A stretch of DNA of 64,000 nt from JAKZRT01 sp965247915 (GTDB taxonomy: Bacteria; Pseudomonadota; Alphaproteobacteria; Rhodobacterales; Rhodobacteraceae): the NCBI GenBank assembly GCA_965247915.1, contig OZ252048.1:2232001-2296000 (forward strand), given 5' to 3'. The translations under genes were made by a program, and so were the position numbers. The notes below the pieces were generated by a model, which ran no database searches, had not been told where the DNA came from, and saw nothing but the letters and a program-made list of their open reading frames with translations. Each line of letters opens with the position of its first letter. The first letter of the stretch is position 1. Below are positions 17,481 to 26,153 of this stretch, piece after piece.

Positions 17481-18323
17481 TCACAGCCACTCGCCCTTTA
17501 TCATCCGGCGATAAACTTCGGCCAGCCAGTTGTCGCCTTTCACTTTGGCATCCAGCCCCGCACCGGTCAGCAACGCATAGCTATCGCTATACCATTCGGT
17601 GCCGCGATAATTATGGCCGAGGATGGCCCCTGCGGTCTGGGCCTCGTTCACCAGCCCAAGCGACAAATAGGCCTCGACCAGCCGGTGCAGCGCCTCGGCG
17701 GTTTGGGATGTGGTCTGAAAGTCCTCGATCACGATCCGAAAACGGTTGATCGCGGCGAGGTAATGGTCGCGCGCCAGGTAATAGCGGCCGACCTCCATTT
17801 CCTTGCCAGCCAGATGATCAAAGGCCAGATCGAACTTCAACCGTGCCGAACGCGCGTATTCGCTTTCGGGGTAAACCTCGATCACGGTTCTGAGCGCCTG
17901 AAGCGCCCGGAACGTCAGACCCTGGTCACGACCCACATCTTCGATCTGATCGTAATAGCTGAGGGCCAACAGATATTGCGCATAAGCTGCATCGCTGTCA
18001 GCCGGATAAAAGTCGATAAATCGCTGTGCTGTTGCGCGGCTGTCTTCAAAGCTGCCATCGCGGTGATAGGCATAGGTCTGCATGATCAGCGCGCGCTTGG
18101 CCCATTCCGAATAGGGATAAAGCCGCTCGACCTCGCCAAATAGTTCGGCTGCGCGCACGTCCTCGCGCGAGGCAAGCTGGGCCTCGGCCTGGGCGAATAT
18201 TTCCTGCGGGGGCAGATCCGACAGTTTCGGTCCGTCGTCTTTTTTGCCGCCACATGCCGCTAGAAAGGCGACAACGGCCAGCGCGCACCAACGGGGGCTT
18301 TCAAAAATCCGATACAATTTCAC
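17481..18323 (-). CDS. bamD: Outer membrane assembly lipoprotein BamD
   Basis: The product has 280 residues. It begins with a lipoprotein signal whose lipobox LAAC sets the lipidated Cys at residue 24, followed by GGKKDDGP. Several TPR repeats follow (FGEVERLYPYSEWAKRALI, YAQYLLALSYYDQI, TVIEVYPESEYARSA). BamD is the essential lipoprotein of the BAM complex that inserts outer membrane proteins. The GTG start was chosen because it places the signal peptide at the N-terminus; the frame is open 18 codons further upstream without signal character. Confidence 0.92.
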   Translation of the reverse strand: MKLYRIFESPRWCALAVVAFLAACGGKKDDGPKLSDLPPQEIFAQAEAQLASREDVRAAELFGEVERLYPYSEWAKRALIMQTYAYHRDGSFEDSRATAQRFIDFYPADSDAAYAQYLLALSYYDQIEDVGRDQGLTFRALQALRTVIEVYPESEYARSARLKFDLAFDHLAGKEMEVGRYYLARDHYLAAINRFRIVIEDFQTTSQTAEALHRLVEAYLSLGLVNEAQTAGAILGHNYRGTEWYSDSYALLTGAGLDAKVKGDNWLAEVYRRMIKGEWL

Positions 18324-18412
18324 CTGATGCGCCCCAAATGTACCCCAATCACAACAGCTCAGACCGTTGGTTAGCACAGAAATTCCGGGCGCAAAATGGT
18401 TTCGGCGAAGGA

Positions 18413-19360
18413 TTACGCGGTTCGGGCTCGGGCGGCCTGATAAATCCGCGCCGGTGCATCGGCGCGGCTGACACCGACGCCGGGCATGCGGCGCGATGTC
18501 TCGGCGTCGCAGACAACCATTGAAAAGGCGTCCGGTTGCGCGAAGAGCGCGCGCAGCAGCTTGTTGGTCAGTGCGTGACCGGCGCGCGACCCGACATAGC
18601 GCCCCAGTACCGGCGCGCCGGCCAGCGCCAGATCGCCAAGCGCGTCCAGAATCTTGTGGCGCACCGCCTCGTCCGCATGGCGCAGGCCACCGGGCGAAAG
18701 CACGTCGTCGCCGTCGACCACAACCGCGTTATCGAGCGTGCCGCCACAGGCCAGACCCGCCGCCCGCATCGCATCCACGTCGGCCTTGCGGCAAAACGTG
18801 CGGCTGTCGCAAAGTTCGCGCACAAAGGTGCCATTGGCTAAGTTCATCACCCGGCGCTGTTGCCCGATGGCCGCGTCGTCAAAGTCGATGCGAAAGTCGA
18901 TCCAAAGGCTGTCAGCCGGTTCCAACCGGGCCCAGGCCTCACCGTCGCGAACCTCAACCGGCGTTTCGATTTTTATGGCGCGAATCGGCATATCCAGAAC
19001 CCGCAGCCCGCGGGTCAAAATAGCCTGAACATATTGCGCAGCGCTGCCATCCAAGATCGGCACCTCGGGCCCGTCAATTTCGATCAGCGCGTTGTGAACC
19101 CCACACCCAGCCAGGGCGGCCATGATATGTTCGACTGTGGAGACGCCGACACCCTGATTGTTCTCGATCCTTGTGCAGAGACGCGCGGGCGAAACCGAAT
19201 TCCAGAGTGCTGGAATGAACGCTTCGCTGTCAGGAACGTCAAGCCTGCGAAACCAGATCCCGTATTCGGCCGACGCCGGGCAAACCACCATTGTCACCGT
19301 TTCACCAGTGTGAAGGCCTACGCCCTGGAATCCAAGCCGATTTGTAAGGGTCGTTTGCAA
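18413..19360 (-). CDS. lpxC: UDP-3-O-acyl-N-acetylglucosamine deacetylase
   Basis: The 315-residue zinc enzyme performs the committed step of lipid A synthesis. Zinc ligands are H78 in STVEHIMAAL and H235/D239 in HKILDALGD. The only possible start is TTG: an in-frame TAA lies four codons upstream and no ATG or GTG intervenes. AAGG is placed about 8 nt before it. A weak start codon for an enzyme that must be made in limited amounts may matter for regulation (inference). It lies downstream of ftsZ, the classic end of dcw clusters. Confidence 0.95.
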   Translation of the reverse strand: MQTTLTNRLGFQGVGLHTGETVTMVVCPASAEYGIWFRRLDVPDSEAFIPALWNSVSPARLCTRIENNQGVGVSTVEHIMAALAGCGVHNALIEIDGPEVPILDGSAAQYVQAILTRGLRVLDMPIRAIKIETPVEVRDGEAWARLEPADSLWIDFRIDFDDAAIGQQRRVMNLANGTFVRELCDSRTFCRKADVDAMRAAGLACGGTLDNAVVVDGDDVLSPGGLRHADEAVRHKILDALGDLALAGAPVLGRYVGSRAGHALTNKLLRALFAQPDAFSMVVCDAETSRRMPGVGVSRADAPARIYQAARARTA

Positions 19361-19565
19361 ATGCCTGCCTTAAAGCTGGACGTTAATGATTTTCCCTAGA
19401 CACAGGCCCTAGTCGAGACAACTCACTCTTTGCAACGATCTGAAACAGAGGCGCAGAAGCCGGGCGGATTTCCGCCAAAGTCTCGTAATTGGGATATATT
19501 ACCGTTTAATATCAAAGGACCGCATCGATGCGCCCCCTGTGGAAAGTTTTGCCCGCAAAGCGGCT

Positions 19566-21137
19566 CTAATTGGCCTGACGGCGCAGGAACGCTGGAATTT
19601 CGATGCGTTCCTGGTCCGCGTCAACCTCGTCATCGTCGCCCTGCGCCTTGACCGGTGGTTGCTGACGCGCGGCTGCCGGTTCGTCGATAACGGAATGCCC
19701 GGTCATGCGGCTGATCAGCGTATTGATGCCAAATTTCGGCCGGTTATCCGCGTCAATCGCCAACTTCGCCGGCTGCGGCCGCTGGGCGGGACCCTCGGGG
19801 ACTTTGCGGACCGCCGCCTGAAGACGTGCCAGCGCTTCGGGCGTCGGGCTCGGCATTGACTGGTCGCTTCGTGCCGCAGGCTGGTAGGCAGGCGGCGGCA
19901 CAACATCGATCTCGGCGCTCTGGTCCAACGCGGGGTCCGAAGCCGCCGGCTCGATCTCGTCAAACAGCATCGGTTCTTCATCTGCCTGCGCCGCGATCTC
20001 GGGCTCGGGCATCGGTTGCGGCGCGGGCTGAAACCGCGGGCGGTTGTACCCGGCGATCGGCGCAGCGGTCGCTGCTGCCATGGCGCTGCGCTCGGCCTCA
20101 GGCACCGGGCGCAGAACCGGCGTCGGCGCCACCCCACGGCGCGGCATCGGCAATTCGATCGCTTTCTCGACGACGTCGATCCCGGTCGCAACCACCGACA
20201 CGCGCAAGATACTTTCCAGGTCCGTGTCCAGCGTCGAGCCAACGATGATGTTGGCGTCGGCGTCAACTTCTTCGCGGATCCGGTTGGCGGCTTCGTCGAC
20301 CTCAAACAGTGTCAGATCATAGCCGCCGGTGATGTTGATCAGAACGCCCTTGGCGCCTTTCAGGCTGATCTCGTCCAGCAGCGGGTTGGCGATGGCTTTC
20401 TCGGCCGCCTGCACGGCGCGGTCTTCGCCTTCGCCCTCGCCGGTGCCCATCATGGCTTTGCCCATCTCGTCCATCACTGCCCGGACATCGGCAAAGTCGA
20501 GGTTTATCAGGCCGGGGCGGACCATCAGGTCGGTCACACCCTTGACGCCCTGATAAAGCACGTCGTCGGCCATGCTGAAGGCCTCGGTGAATGTGGTGCG
20601 CTCGTTGGCGATGCGAAACAGGTTCTGGTTCGGGATGATGATCAGCGTATCGACCATCTTTTGCAACGCATCGATGCCTTCCTCGGCCAGTCGCATGCGC
20701 TTGTTGCCCTCAAACTGGAACGGCTTGGTGACAACGCCAACCGTAAGAACGCCCAGTTCGCGCGCGGCCTGCGCAATGATCGGAGCAGCGCCGGTGCCGG
20801 TGCCGCCGCCCATGCCGGCGGTAATAAAGCACATATGCACCCCGGCCAGGTGATCGACGATTGATTCGATGGTTTCTTCGGCGGCGGCCGCACCCACGGC
20901 GGGCCGCGCGCCCGCGCCCAGACCTTCGGTCACTTTGACACCCATCTGAATGCGCGCGTCCGACCGGCTTTGCTGAAGCGCCTGCGCGTCAGTGTTGGCC
21001 ACCACAAAATCGACGCCGTCCAATTGCTTGTCGATCATGTTGTTGACCGCGTTGCCACCGGCGCCGCCGACGCCAAATACCGTAATCCTCGGTTTTAACT
21101 CGTCGTGCGAGCCGGGCATTGAAAGGGTCAATGTCAT
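19566..21137 (-). CDS. ftsZ: Cell division protein FtsZ
   Basis: The 523-residue tubulin-like GTPase forms the division ring. The GTP-binding tubulin signature GGGTGTG is at residues 110-116, and the core ends near residue 320. A long, proline- and alanine-rich linker of about 180 residues follows. The conserved C-terminal peptide DQERIEIPAFLRRQAN, which binds FtsA and other partners, closes the protein. The long linker is usual in alphaproteobacteria. It has its own 360-bp upstream region and is probably transcribed from extra promoters there. Confidence 0.97.
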   Translation of the reverse strand: MTLTLSMPGSHDELKPRITVFGVGGAGGNAVNNMIDKQLDGVDFVVANTDAQALQQSRSDARIQMGVKVTEGLGAGARPAVGAAAAEETIESIVDHLAGVHMCFITAGMGGGTGTGAAPIIAQAARELGVLTVGVVTKPFQFEGNKRMRLAEEGIDALQKMVDTLIIIPNQNLFRIANERTTFTEAFSMADDVLYQGVKGVTDLMVRPGLINLDFADVRAVMDEMGKAMMGTGEGEGEDRAVQAAEKAIANPLLDEISLKGAKGVLINITGGYDLTLFEVDEAANRIREEVDADANIIVGSTLDTDLESILRVSVVATGIDVVEKAIELPMPRRGVAPTPVLRPVPEAERSAMAAATAAPIAGYNRPRFQPAPQPMPEPEIAAQADEEPMLFDEIEPAASDPALDQSAEIDVVPPPAYQPAARSDQSMPSPTPEALARLQAAVRKVPEGPAQRPQPAKLAIDADNRPKFGINTLISRMTGHSVIDEPAAARQQPPVKAQGDDDEVDADQERIEIPAFLRRQAN

Positions 21138-21498
21138 TGCTAAATCCGCCTGTCGTTCCCCACGAAACGGGGCTTTTTCTATCGTTCTTCCGGCAATCCT
21201 ACCGATTCACACCCCGAAGGTCACGCCTAAATCAAGGTATTCACGCAAAATATTGGGTCCAGAAGCGCCCAAACGGCATGATTTCGCCAACTTCGCAACA
21301 TATTGCGGCAATAACCTAAGGCGCAACAATAGATCACGTGAATGCGCGCGACTCACTGTGCTTTGACGCGCCCTTTCGGGCGCTCGCGTCCAAGTTGTCG
21401 GTCAGACTGCTCGGTCTGCCTTACGGCCTCTTTCGGGCCGCTGCCCCAAACCTATCATTCCGGGCGCTCAGAGTCATCTCATTTTCGGCGTATCGGCC
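21138..21498. other. ftsA-ftsZ spacer with hairpins
   Basis: No gene is seen here. On the minus strand, downstream of ftsA, there are stems GCGGCCC-GAAAGA-GGCCG and GCGCCC-GAAA-GGGCGC (21368-21383). Nearer ftsZ there is a leader hairpin with CCCC and GGGG arms at about 21159-21173. These could act as an attenuator or a processing site, and a dedicated ftsZ promoter probably lies between them. No perfect CtrA box (TTAA-N7-TTAA) was found. Confidence 0.5.
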
Positions 21499-22833
21499 TT
21501 ACCAGTTTTCCTTGAACCACTTCAGCGCACGACGTAAAGACCGCGCCGAATATCGGCTGGACAGCGCGTCGAAATCCCACCATTCATCCTGCGGATGGGT
21601 GGCTAGGATCGACAGGCCGACGCAGGCCGAAAACCCAGGACCGGTGGCCGCTTGCGGCAGACCCTGAACCAGCAGGGGACGTCCAAGCCGGACCTGCTGG
21701 CCCAATATCCTGGACGCCAGGTCGGTCAGGCCCGGTATCTGGCTGCCGCCGCCGGTCAGCACGATCTGCTGGCTGGGCAGGTGGTCAAAACCTGCCGCAT
21801 CCAGGCGCAGGCGCGCCTCTTCCAAAATTTCTTCGATCCGGGGCCGCATGATCCCGATCAGCTCAGCGCGGCTGACGGTGCGGCGGTCGTGGTCCCAATC
21901 GCCGGTGTCGCCGCCGATCCCGATCTGCTCGCGGTCGTCCATGCCGGTCGCAACCACGCCGCCGTGAAAGGTCTTCAACCGCTCGGCGACCCCGGCGTTG
22001 ACCTGCAGCCCCTTGGCAATGTCGCCGGTGACGTGATCGCCGCCCATCCGCACGCAGTCCGCATAAATCATGTGTTTCTTGATAAAGACCGAAACGCCCG
22101 TGGTGCCACCGCCCAACTCGATGCACGCCGCGCCCAGTTCCTGTTCGTCCTCGACCAGGCTGGAAATTCCCGCCGCATAGGCCGACGACGCCAACCCCGC
22201 CAGTTCAAGATCGCAGCGTTTGACGCAATAGATGATGTTCTGGATCGCTGCGCTGTCGATGGTCAGCATGTGCATGTCAACGCTCAGCCGGTTGCCCATC
22301 TGCCCGCGCGGGTCGCCAAGCCCCGACCGGTGATCGAGCGCAAAATTGACCGGCTGCGCGTGCAGTACATCGCGGTGCGCGCCATAGTCCGGCACATCGC
22401 AGGCCGCCAGCGCCTCGGCCACGTCGGCGTTGGCGACCACGTCCTCGTTCAGATCAACGGCACCGGCCAGCCCGTACGACCGCGGACCGGCGCCGGAAAA
22501 ACAGGCGATCACATGATCGACGCGCACTTCGGCCATCTTCTGGGCCGCCTGAACGGCGGTTCTGATGGCGCGCTCGGTCTCGCGGATCGCCGCGATCTCG
22601 CCAAACCGCACCCCGCGCGACCTTGTGGTGGCGGCACCGATGACGCGAAACCGCGACTGGCCGGCCATCGCGCCGACACCGTCGATGTGGTCCGTGTCTG
22701 TCGGCCCGTCAAAGCGCAGGATCAGGCAGGCAATTTTCGATGACCCGATGTCCAGAATGGCCGCCACGCCGCGGGTCAACGCCGCCCGCCACATGGCGCG
22801 CATAGCGCGCTGATTCTCATAAAGGTCACTCAT
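21499..22833 (-). CDS. ftsA: Cell division protein FtsA
   Basis: The 444-residue actin-like protein anchors FtsZ to the membrane. The phosphate-1 motif is AAILDIGSSKIACLI; phosphate-2 is CIELGGGTTGVSVFI; the adenosine motif is IVLTGGGSQIPGL. The C-terminus ends SLRRALKWFKENW, an amphipathic membrane-targeting helix. The ATG of MSDLYENQ was chosen; it overlaps the end of ftsQ by 8 nt. Confidence 0.96.
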   Translation of the reverse strand: MSDLYENQRAMRAMWRAALTRGVAAILDIGSSKIACLILRFDGPTDTDHIDGVGAMAGQSRFRVIGAATTRSRGVRFGEIAAIRETERAIRTAVQAAQKMAEVRVDHVIACFSGAGPRSYGLAGAVDLNEDVVANADVAEALAACDVPDYGAHRDVLHAQPVNFALDHRSGLGDPRGQMGNRLSVDMHMLTIDSAAIQNIIYCVKRCDLELAGLASSAYAAGISSLVEDEQELGAACIELGGGTTGVSVFIKKHMIYADCVRMGGDHVTGDIAKGLQVNAGVAERLKTFHGGVVATGMDDREQIGIGGDTGDWDHDRRTVSRAELIGIMRPRIEEILEEARLRLDAAGFDHLPSQQIVLTGGGSQIPGLTDLASRILGQQVRLGRPLLVQGLPQAATGPGFSACVGLSILATHPQDEWWDFDALSSRYSARSLRRALKWFKENW

Positions 22834-23707
22834 TGTTCGCCGCTCCACCGCCCAGGGCACTGATCTGTCTAGGGTAATCCAATGTGTCTTTGGTGCTGCG
22901 CAGGGTTGGCCGGCTTGGATTTCTGAAATCCACCACCGAGATGTCGCGCGCCAGCAGGGCATTCACTTGGTCCAGCGCTATGATCTGTTGCAGCGCCAGC
23001 GCGGCCCCATCTTCGGGCAGCATGATGCGCAGATCGCGGTTCAGGATAAGGTCCCACCGGCGTTCGCCGACCCGCATCAACCCGCGCAGCCGCTGGCCGA
23101 TGGGTTCGGCCAAGGCAATCAGACGCAAGCCTTCGGGCACCGCGTTTTCGGCCCCCTCGCCCGCGATCAACGGCAGGTCGGGCCGGCGCGCGCGCCGCTC
23201 CAGCGACGCTACGCGATGCCCCTCGGCATCCAAAAGCTCGATCCCCTGCGGCCCGCGCCAGACCACCGCCGGGACCCGCTCGACAATGTCGATCTGCAAA
23301 ATGCCGCCGGTTCGGATGCGCGCCGAGACCGAGGCCACCGCGTCCAGTTCCTCGATCCGCGCGCGCAGCTCTTCCAGGTCCAGATCAAACGACGAGACCG
23401 GAAAATCGATCGGCAGAATCTCGCGAATATCTTCGGCCACCTCATCCGCGCCACCATCGATGGCCATCAGTTTGACGACGAACTCGGGCCGTTCCTCGAT
23501 GGTGCGGCGCAATTCGGCCAGATAAGCGCGGGTTGCCGGTACGATCTGGGTCTGTTGCACGACCCAAACTCCGGCGCTTGCAATGATCAGCAGCGGCACA
23601 CCTGCGAGCGTGAAAATGCGCACCAGCGGGGTCAGCCACAGGCGCTGCAACCGATAGGCCGCCCGCAACGGGGCCGGGCCGCGCGGGAGATCGGTCAGCG
23701 GTCGCAT
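22826..23707 (-). CDS. ftsQ: Cell division protein FtsQ
   Basis: This 293-residue bitopic protein has a short cytoplasmic N-terminus, one membrane helix (IFTLAGVPLLIIASAGVWVV) and a periplasmic region with a POTRA domain (RIEELDAVASVSARIRTGG). FtsQ links early division proteins to FtsL and the septal synthase. The ATG lies inside the last codons of ddl (13-nt overlap), which agrees with coupled translation and with family N-termini. Longer in-frame starts would run through ddl. Confidence 0.94.
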   Translation of the reverse strand: MRPLTDLPRGPAPLRAAYRLQRLWLTPLVRIFTLAGVPLLIIASAGVWVVQQTQIVPATRAYLAELRRTIEERPEFVVKLMAIDGGADEVAEDIREILPIDFPVSSFDLDLEELRARIEELDAVASVSARIRTGGILQIDIVERVPAVVWRGPQGIELLDAEGHRVASLERRARRPDLPLIAGEGAENAVPEGLRLIALAEPIGQRLRGLMRVGERRWDLILNRDLRIMLPEDGAALALQQIIALDQVNALLARDISVVDFRNPSRPTLRSTKDTLDYPRQISALGGGAANNE

Positions 23708-24609
23708 GACGCGTCCTCGACGATCCAGCGGCACAAAGCGCCGAAACTGATGCCCAGGGCCTGTGCCTGTTCGGGCACCAGCGAGGTCGGTGTCATGCCG
23801 GGCTGGGTGTTGGTTTCCAGCAGGATCAGCCCGTCCAGCCCGCGCGCCTCGTCCCAGCGGTAATCGGTGCGGCTGACGCCCCGGCAGCCAAGTGCGGCGT
23901 GGGCGCGCAGCGCATAGTCCAGACAAGCGGCTTCGATGTCGCGGGGTATATCCGCCGGCACTACGTGGCGCGACCCGCCGGGCTTGTATTTGGCGTCGTA
24001 GTCGTACCAGGTGTCGGTCAGAATGTCGGTCACCCCAAGCGCCCGGTCGCCCATCACCGTGGTGGTCAGCTCGCGACCCGGCGCATAGGCCTCGACCATC
24101 ACGGTTTGCGGCATGTCGGCGCTCAGGCGCGGCGGGCCATTGGCGCCGTCGGGGACAATATAGATGCCGACCGACGAGCCTTCGTTGTTGGGCTTCACCA
24201 CATAGGGCGGGTTCATCACATGGGCCGCGCGCACGTCGTCGGCATAGGCCAGAAGGCTGGGAACAACAGGTAATCCAACCTGCGAATAAACAACTTTCGT
24301 GCGTTCCTTGTCCATGGTCAGCGCCGAGGACAGAACACCGGAATGGGTGTAGGGGATGCCCATCCATTCCATGAGCCCCTGAACGCAGCCGTCCTCGCCC
24401 CAGCGACCGTGCAGGGCATTGAAGGCAACATCCGGGGAAATCTCGGCAAGGCGAGCGGCGAGGTCACGACCGGCGTCGACCTCGACCACTTGGTAATTCT
24501 CTCCCCGCAGGGCATTGGCGCATTCGCGCCCCGACGACAGCGAAACCTCGCGCTCGACCGAGATCCCGCCCATCAGTACCGCCACTTTGGGGGCTGTCCC
24601 GCTCGACAT
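23695..24609 (-). CDS. ddl: D-alanine--D-alanine ligase
   Basis: The 304-residue ATP-grasp ligase makes D-Ala-D-Ala for the peptidoglycan stem peptide. Visible signatures are VLMGGISVEREVSLSSG at the start, FNALHGRWGEDGCVQG, the ATP-binding loop NEGSSVGIY and the C-terminal LLETNTQPGMTPTSLVPEQA with metal ligands. It is complete and lies 50 bp after murB. Confidence 0.96.
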   Translation of the reverse strand: MSSGTAPKVAVLMGGISVEREVSLSSGRECANALRGENYQVVEVDAGRDLAARLAEISPDVAFNALHGRWGEDGCVQGLMEWMGIPYTHSGVLSSALTMDKERTKVVYSQVGLPVVPSLLAYADDVRAAHVMNPPYVVKPNNEGSSVGIYIVPDGANGPPRLSADMPQTVMVEAYAPGRELTTTVMGDRALGVTDILTDTWYDYDAKYKPGGSRHVVPADIPRDIEAACLDYALRAHAALGCRGVSRTDYRWDEARGLDGLILLETNTQPGMTPTSLVPEQAQALGISFGALCRWIVEDASCDR

Positions 24610-24659
24610 ACCCGCCTTGGTCTTTCATTTTTCGAACCTTTTTCGGGTTCGTTGGTCTG

Positions 24660-25628
24660 TTAAGTCAGCCCGTCGCTTACCGGCCCTTGCGGCCCCGGTT
24701 CGCCGACGCGCATGATTTCCCATTCTAGCCGCAAACCGCTGGTTTCGAAAACCCTTTTTCGGACACGCTCGCCAAGCGATTCAAGATCATGGGCGGTTGC
24801 CCCGCCGGTGTTGACCAGAAAGTTCGGATGTTTGGGCGACATCTGCGCCGCGCCGCGCGTTTCGCCGCGCAGGCCCGCGTCTTCGATCACCTTCCAGGCC
24901 TTCAGATCATGAGTGTCATCAGCCCGCCCGGTCGAGCTGAACCCCGCCGGGTTGCGGAAGGTCGATCCTGCTGTCCGGTCTTTTGTGGGTTGGCTATCGT
25001 CGCGCCGCGCCAGTTGCTCGGCCATCAAGTGGTGCAGCGCCTCTGGAACACCGGTCGGGCCCTCGAAAATGGCCTCAAAAATGACTGTATCCGGGGGCAA
25101 ATCCGACGACCGATAGGCCAGCTTCAGATCGTCGGGTTGCAGCTCGATCAGCGCGCCATCGCGCATGGCCGCGCGTGCCGAAATTAGCACATCTGCAACA
25201 TACGTCCCGTAACAGCCTGCATTCATCCGCACCGCGCCGCCGATCGCGCCGGGAATGGTGCGCAAAAAACTCAGATCAACGCCACCGTCCGCCGCCTTGC
25301 GCGCCACCTGGGCGTCCAGCGCCGCCGCACCCGCCGTCACCCGAGCGCCGGCGACATCTATGGATGCGAAGGCGCGGCCAAGCCGGACCACAACCCCGCG
25401 AATGCCGCCATCGCGCACGATCAGGTTCGACCCGACGCCCAAAGGAAAGACCGGAACCTCGCCGGGCAATCCGGCCAGAAACGCCGCCAGATCATCGACG
25501 TCGGCCGGTTGGAACAGCCAATCGGCCGCCCCTCCGACCCGAAGCCAGGTCAGATCCGCCATCGCGCGGCCCGGCGTCAGATGCCCGCGCACCGGCGGCA
25601 TCCAGGTCGGCAGGTCCGGCGCGATCAT
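24660..25628 (-). CDS. murB: UDP-N-acetylenolpyruvoylglucosamine reductase
   Basis: The 322-residue FAD enzyme reduces UDP-GlcNAc-enolpyruvate to UDP-MurNAc using NADPH. FAD-binding segments are WLRVGGAADWLFQP, PLGVGSNLIVRDGG and FLRTIPGAIGGAVRMNAGCYG. The catalytic Ser is in DRTAGSTFRNP, and the last Glu-containing segment (RLEWEIMRVGE) closes the active site. It follows the second DUF2484 gene by 1 nt. Confidence 0.96.
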   Translation of the reverse strand: MIAPDLPTWMPPVRGHLTPGRAMADLTWLRVGGAADWLFQPADVDDLAAFLAGLPGEVPVFPLGVGSNLIVRDGGIRGVVVRLGRAFASIDVAGARVTAGAAALDAQVARKAADGGVDLSFLRTIPGAIGGAVRMNAGCYGTYVADVLISARAAMRDGALIELQPDDLKLAYRSSDLPPDTVIFEAIFEGPTGVPEALHHLMAEQLARRDDSQPTKDRTAGSTFRNPAGFSSTGRADDTHDLKAWKVIEDAGLRGETRGAAQMSPKHPNFLVNTGGATAHDLESLGERVRKRVFETSGLRLEWEIMRVGEPGPQGPVSDGLT

Positions 25629-25629
25629 T

Positions 25630-25887
25630 TCACCGACCGGCCGGTCGGCCCACCACGCGGCGCAGCCATCGATAAAGATAGATAACCGGCCAGCGCAGGA
25701 CCGACCCGGCCGCGAGCAAAACCACCAGCGCGATCAGCATACCGTTCTCGACATAGACAAATACCAGGATCGGCAGGCCAACCGCGATCAACCCGTAAGC
25801 CGCCCGCCAATGGTGGTCGCGGCTGGGAAAGAGCGCAATTATGTGGGCCACCACCGCCCAAACGCAGGCCATCAGGATCGAGGTCAT
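25630..25887 (-). CDS. DUF2484-family small membrane protein (second)
   Basis: This 85-residue protein has three hydrophobic helices and a basic C-terminus (RWLRRVVGRPAGR). It matches DUF2484 proteins, which are found mostly between murC and murB in Rhodobacteraceae (recalled). It overlaps its upstream paralogue by 4 nt and touches murB. The shared shape of the pair (ACVWAVVAHIIALFPSRDHH here, ASLWVLAATVVAFLPMRHQY next door) suggests tandem duplication. Its role is unknown; the position suggests envelope synthesis or division. Confidence 0.85.
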   Translation of the reverse strand: MTSILMACVWAVVAHIIALFPSRDHHWRAAYGLIAVGLPILVFVYVENGMLIALVVLLAAGSVLRWPVIYLYRWLRRVVGRPAGR

Positions 25888-26153
25888 GAAGCGTCTCGCT
25901 TGGTTTCAGGCCGGTCGGTCGGTGCGCCAATGGCGCGCCGCGCAAAGTACCTGAGCGGTTTGCGGAACATGGACAGAAACCCAAACAGCCCCGCCAGCCC
26001 CCAGAATATCCCGATCTGCCAGAACAAAAGCCCGATCAGCACCGGGGCCGCCAACAGCAAAACAATTCCCGGCGCGTATTGGTGGCGCATCGGCAAAAAC
26101 GCGACGACCGTCGCGGCCAGCACCCACAATGACGCCAACACCACCAACCACAT
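25884..26153 (-). CDS. DUF2484-family small membrane protein (first)
   Basis: An 89-residue protein with three predicted helices: VVLASLWVLAATVVAFLP, YAPGIVLLLAAPVLIGLLFW and a third at FWGLAGLFGFLSMF. A basic tail (RKPLRYFARRAIG) follows, so the C-terminus is probably cytoplasmic or membrane-associated. Its start overlaps the murC stop by 1 nt. It resembles the next gene in length, helix spacing and the helix-1 pattern. No catalytic motif is visible. It is likely co-translated with murC and murB. Confidence 0.85.
   Translation of the reverse strand: MWLVVLASLWVLAATVVAFLPMRHQYAPGIVLLLAAPVLIGLLFWQIGIFWGLAGLFGFLSMFRKPLRYFARRAIGAPTDRPETKRDAS

Noticed and set aside
16575..18143. Long plus-strand frame across recN and bamD
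   Set aside because: Antisense shadow; both minus-strand genes are complete and recognised.
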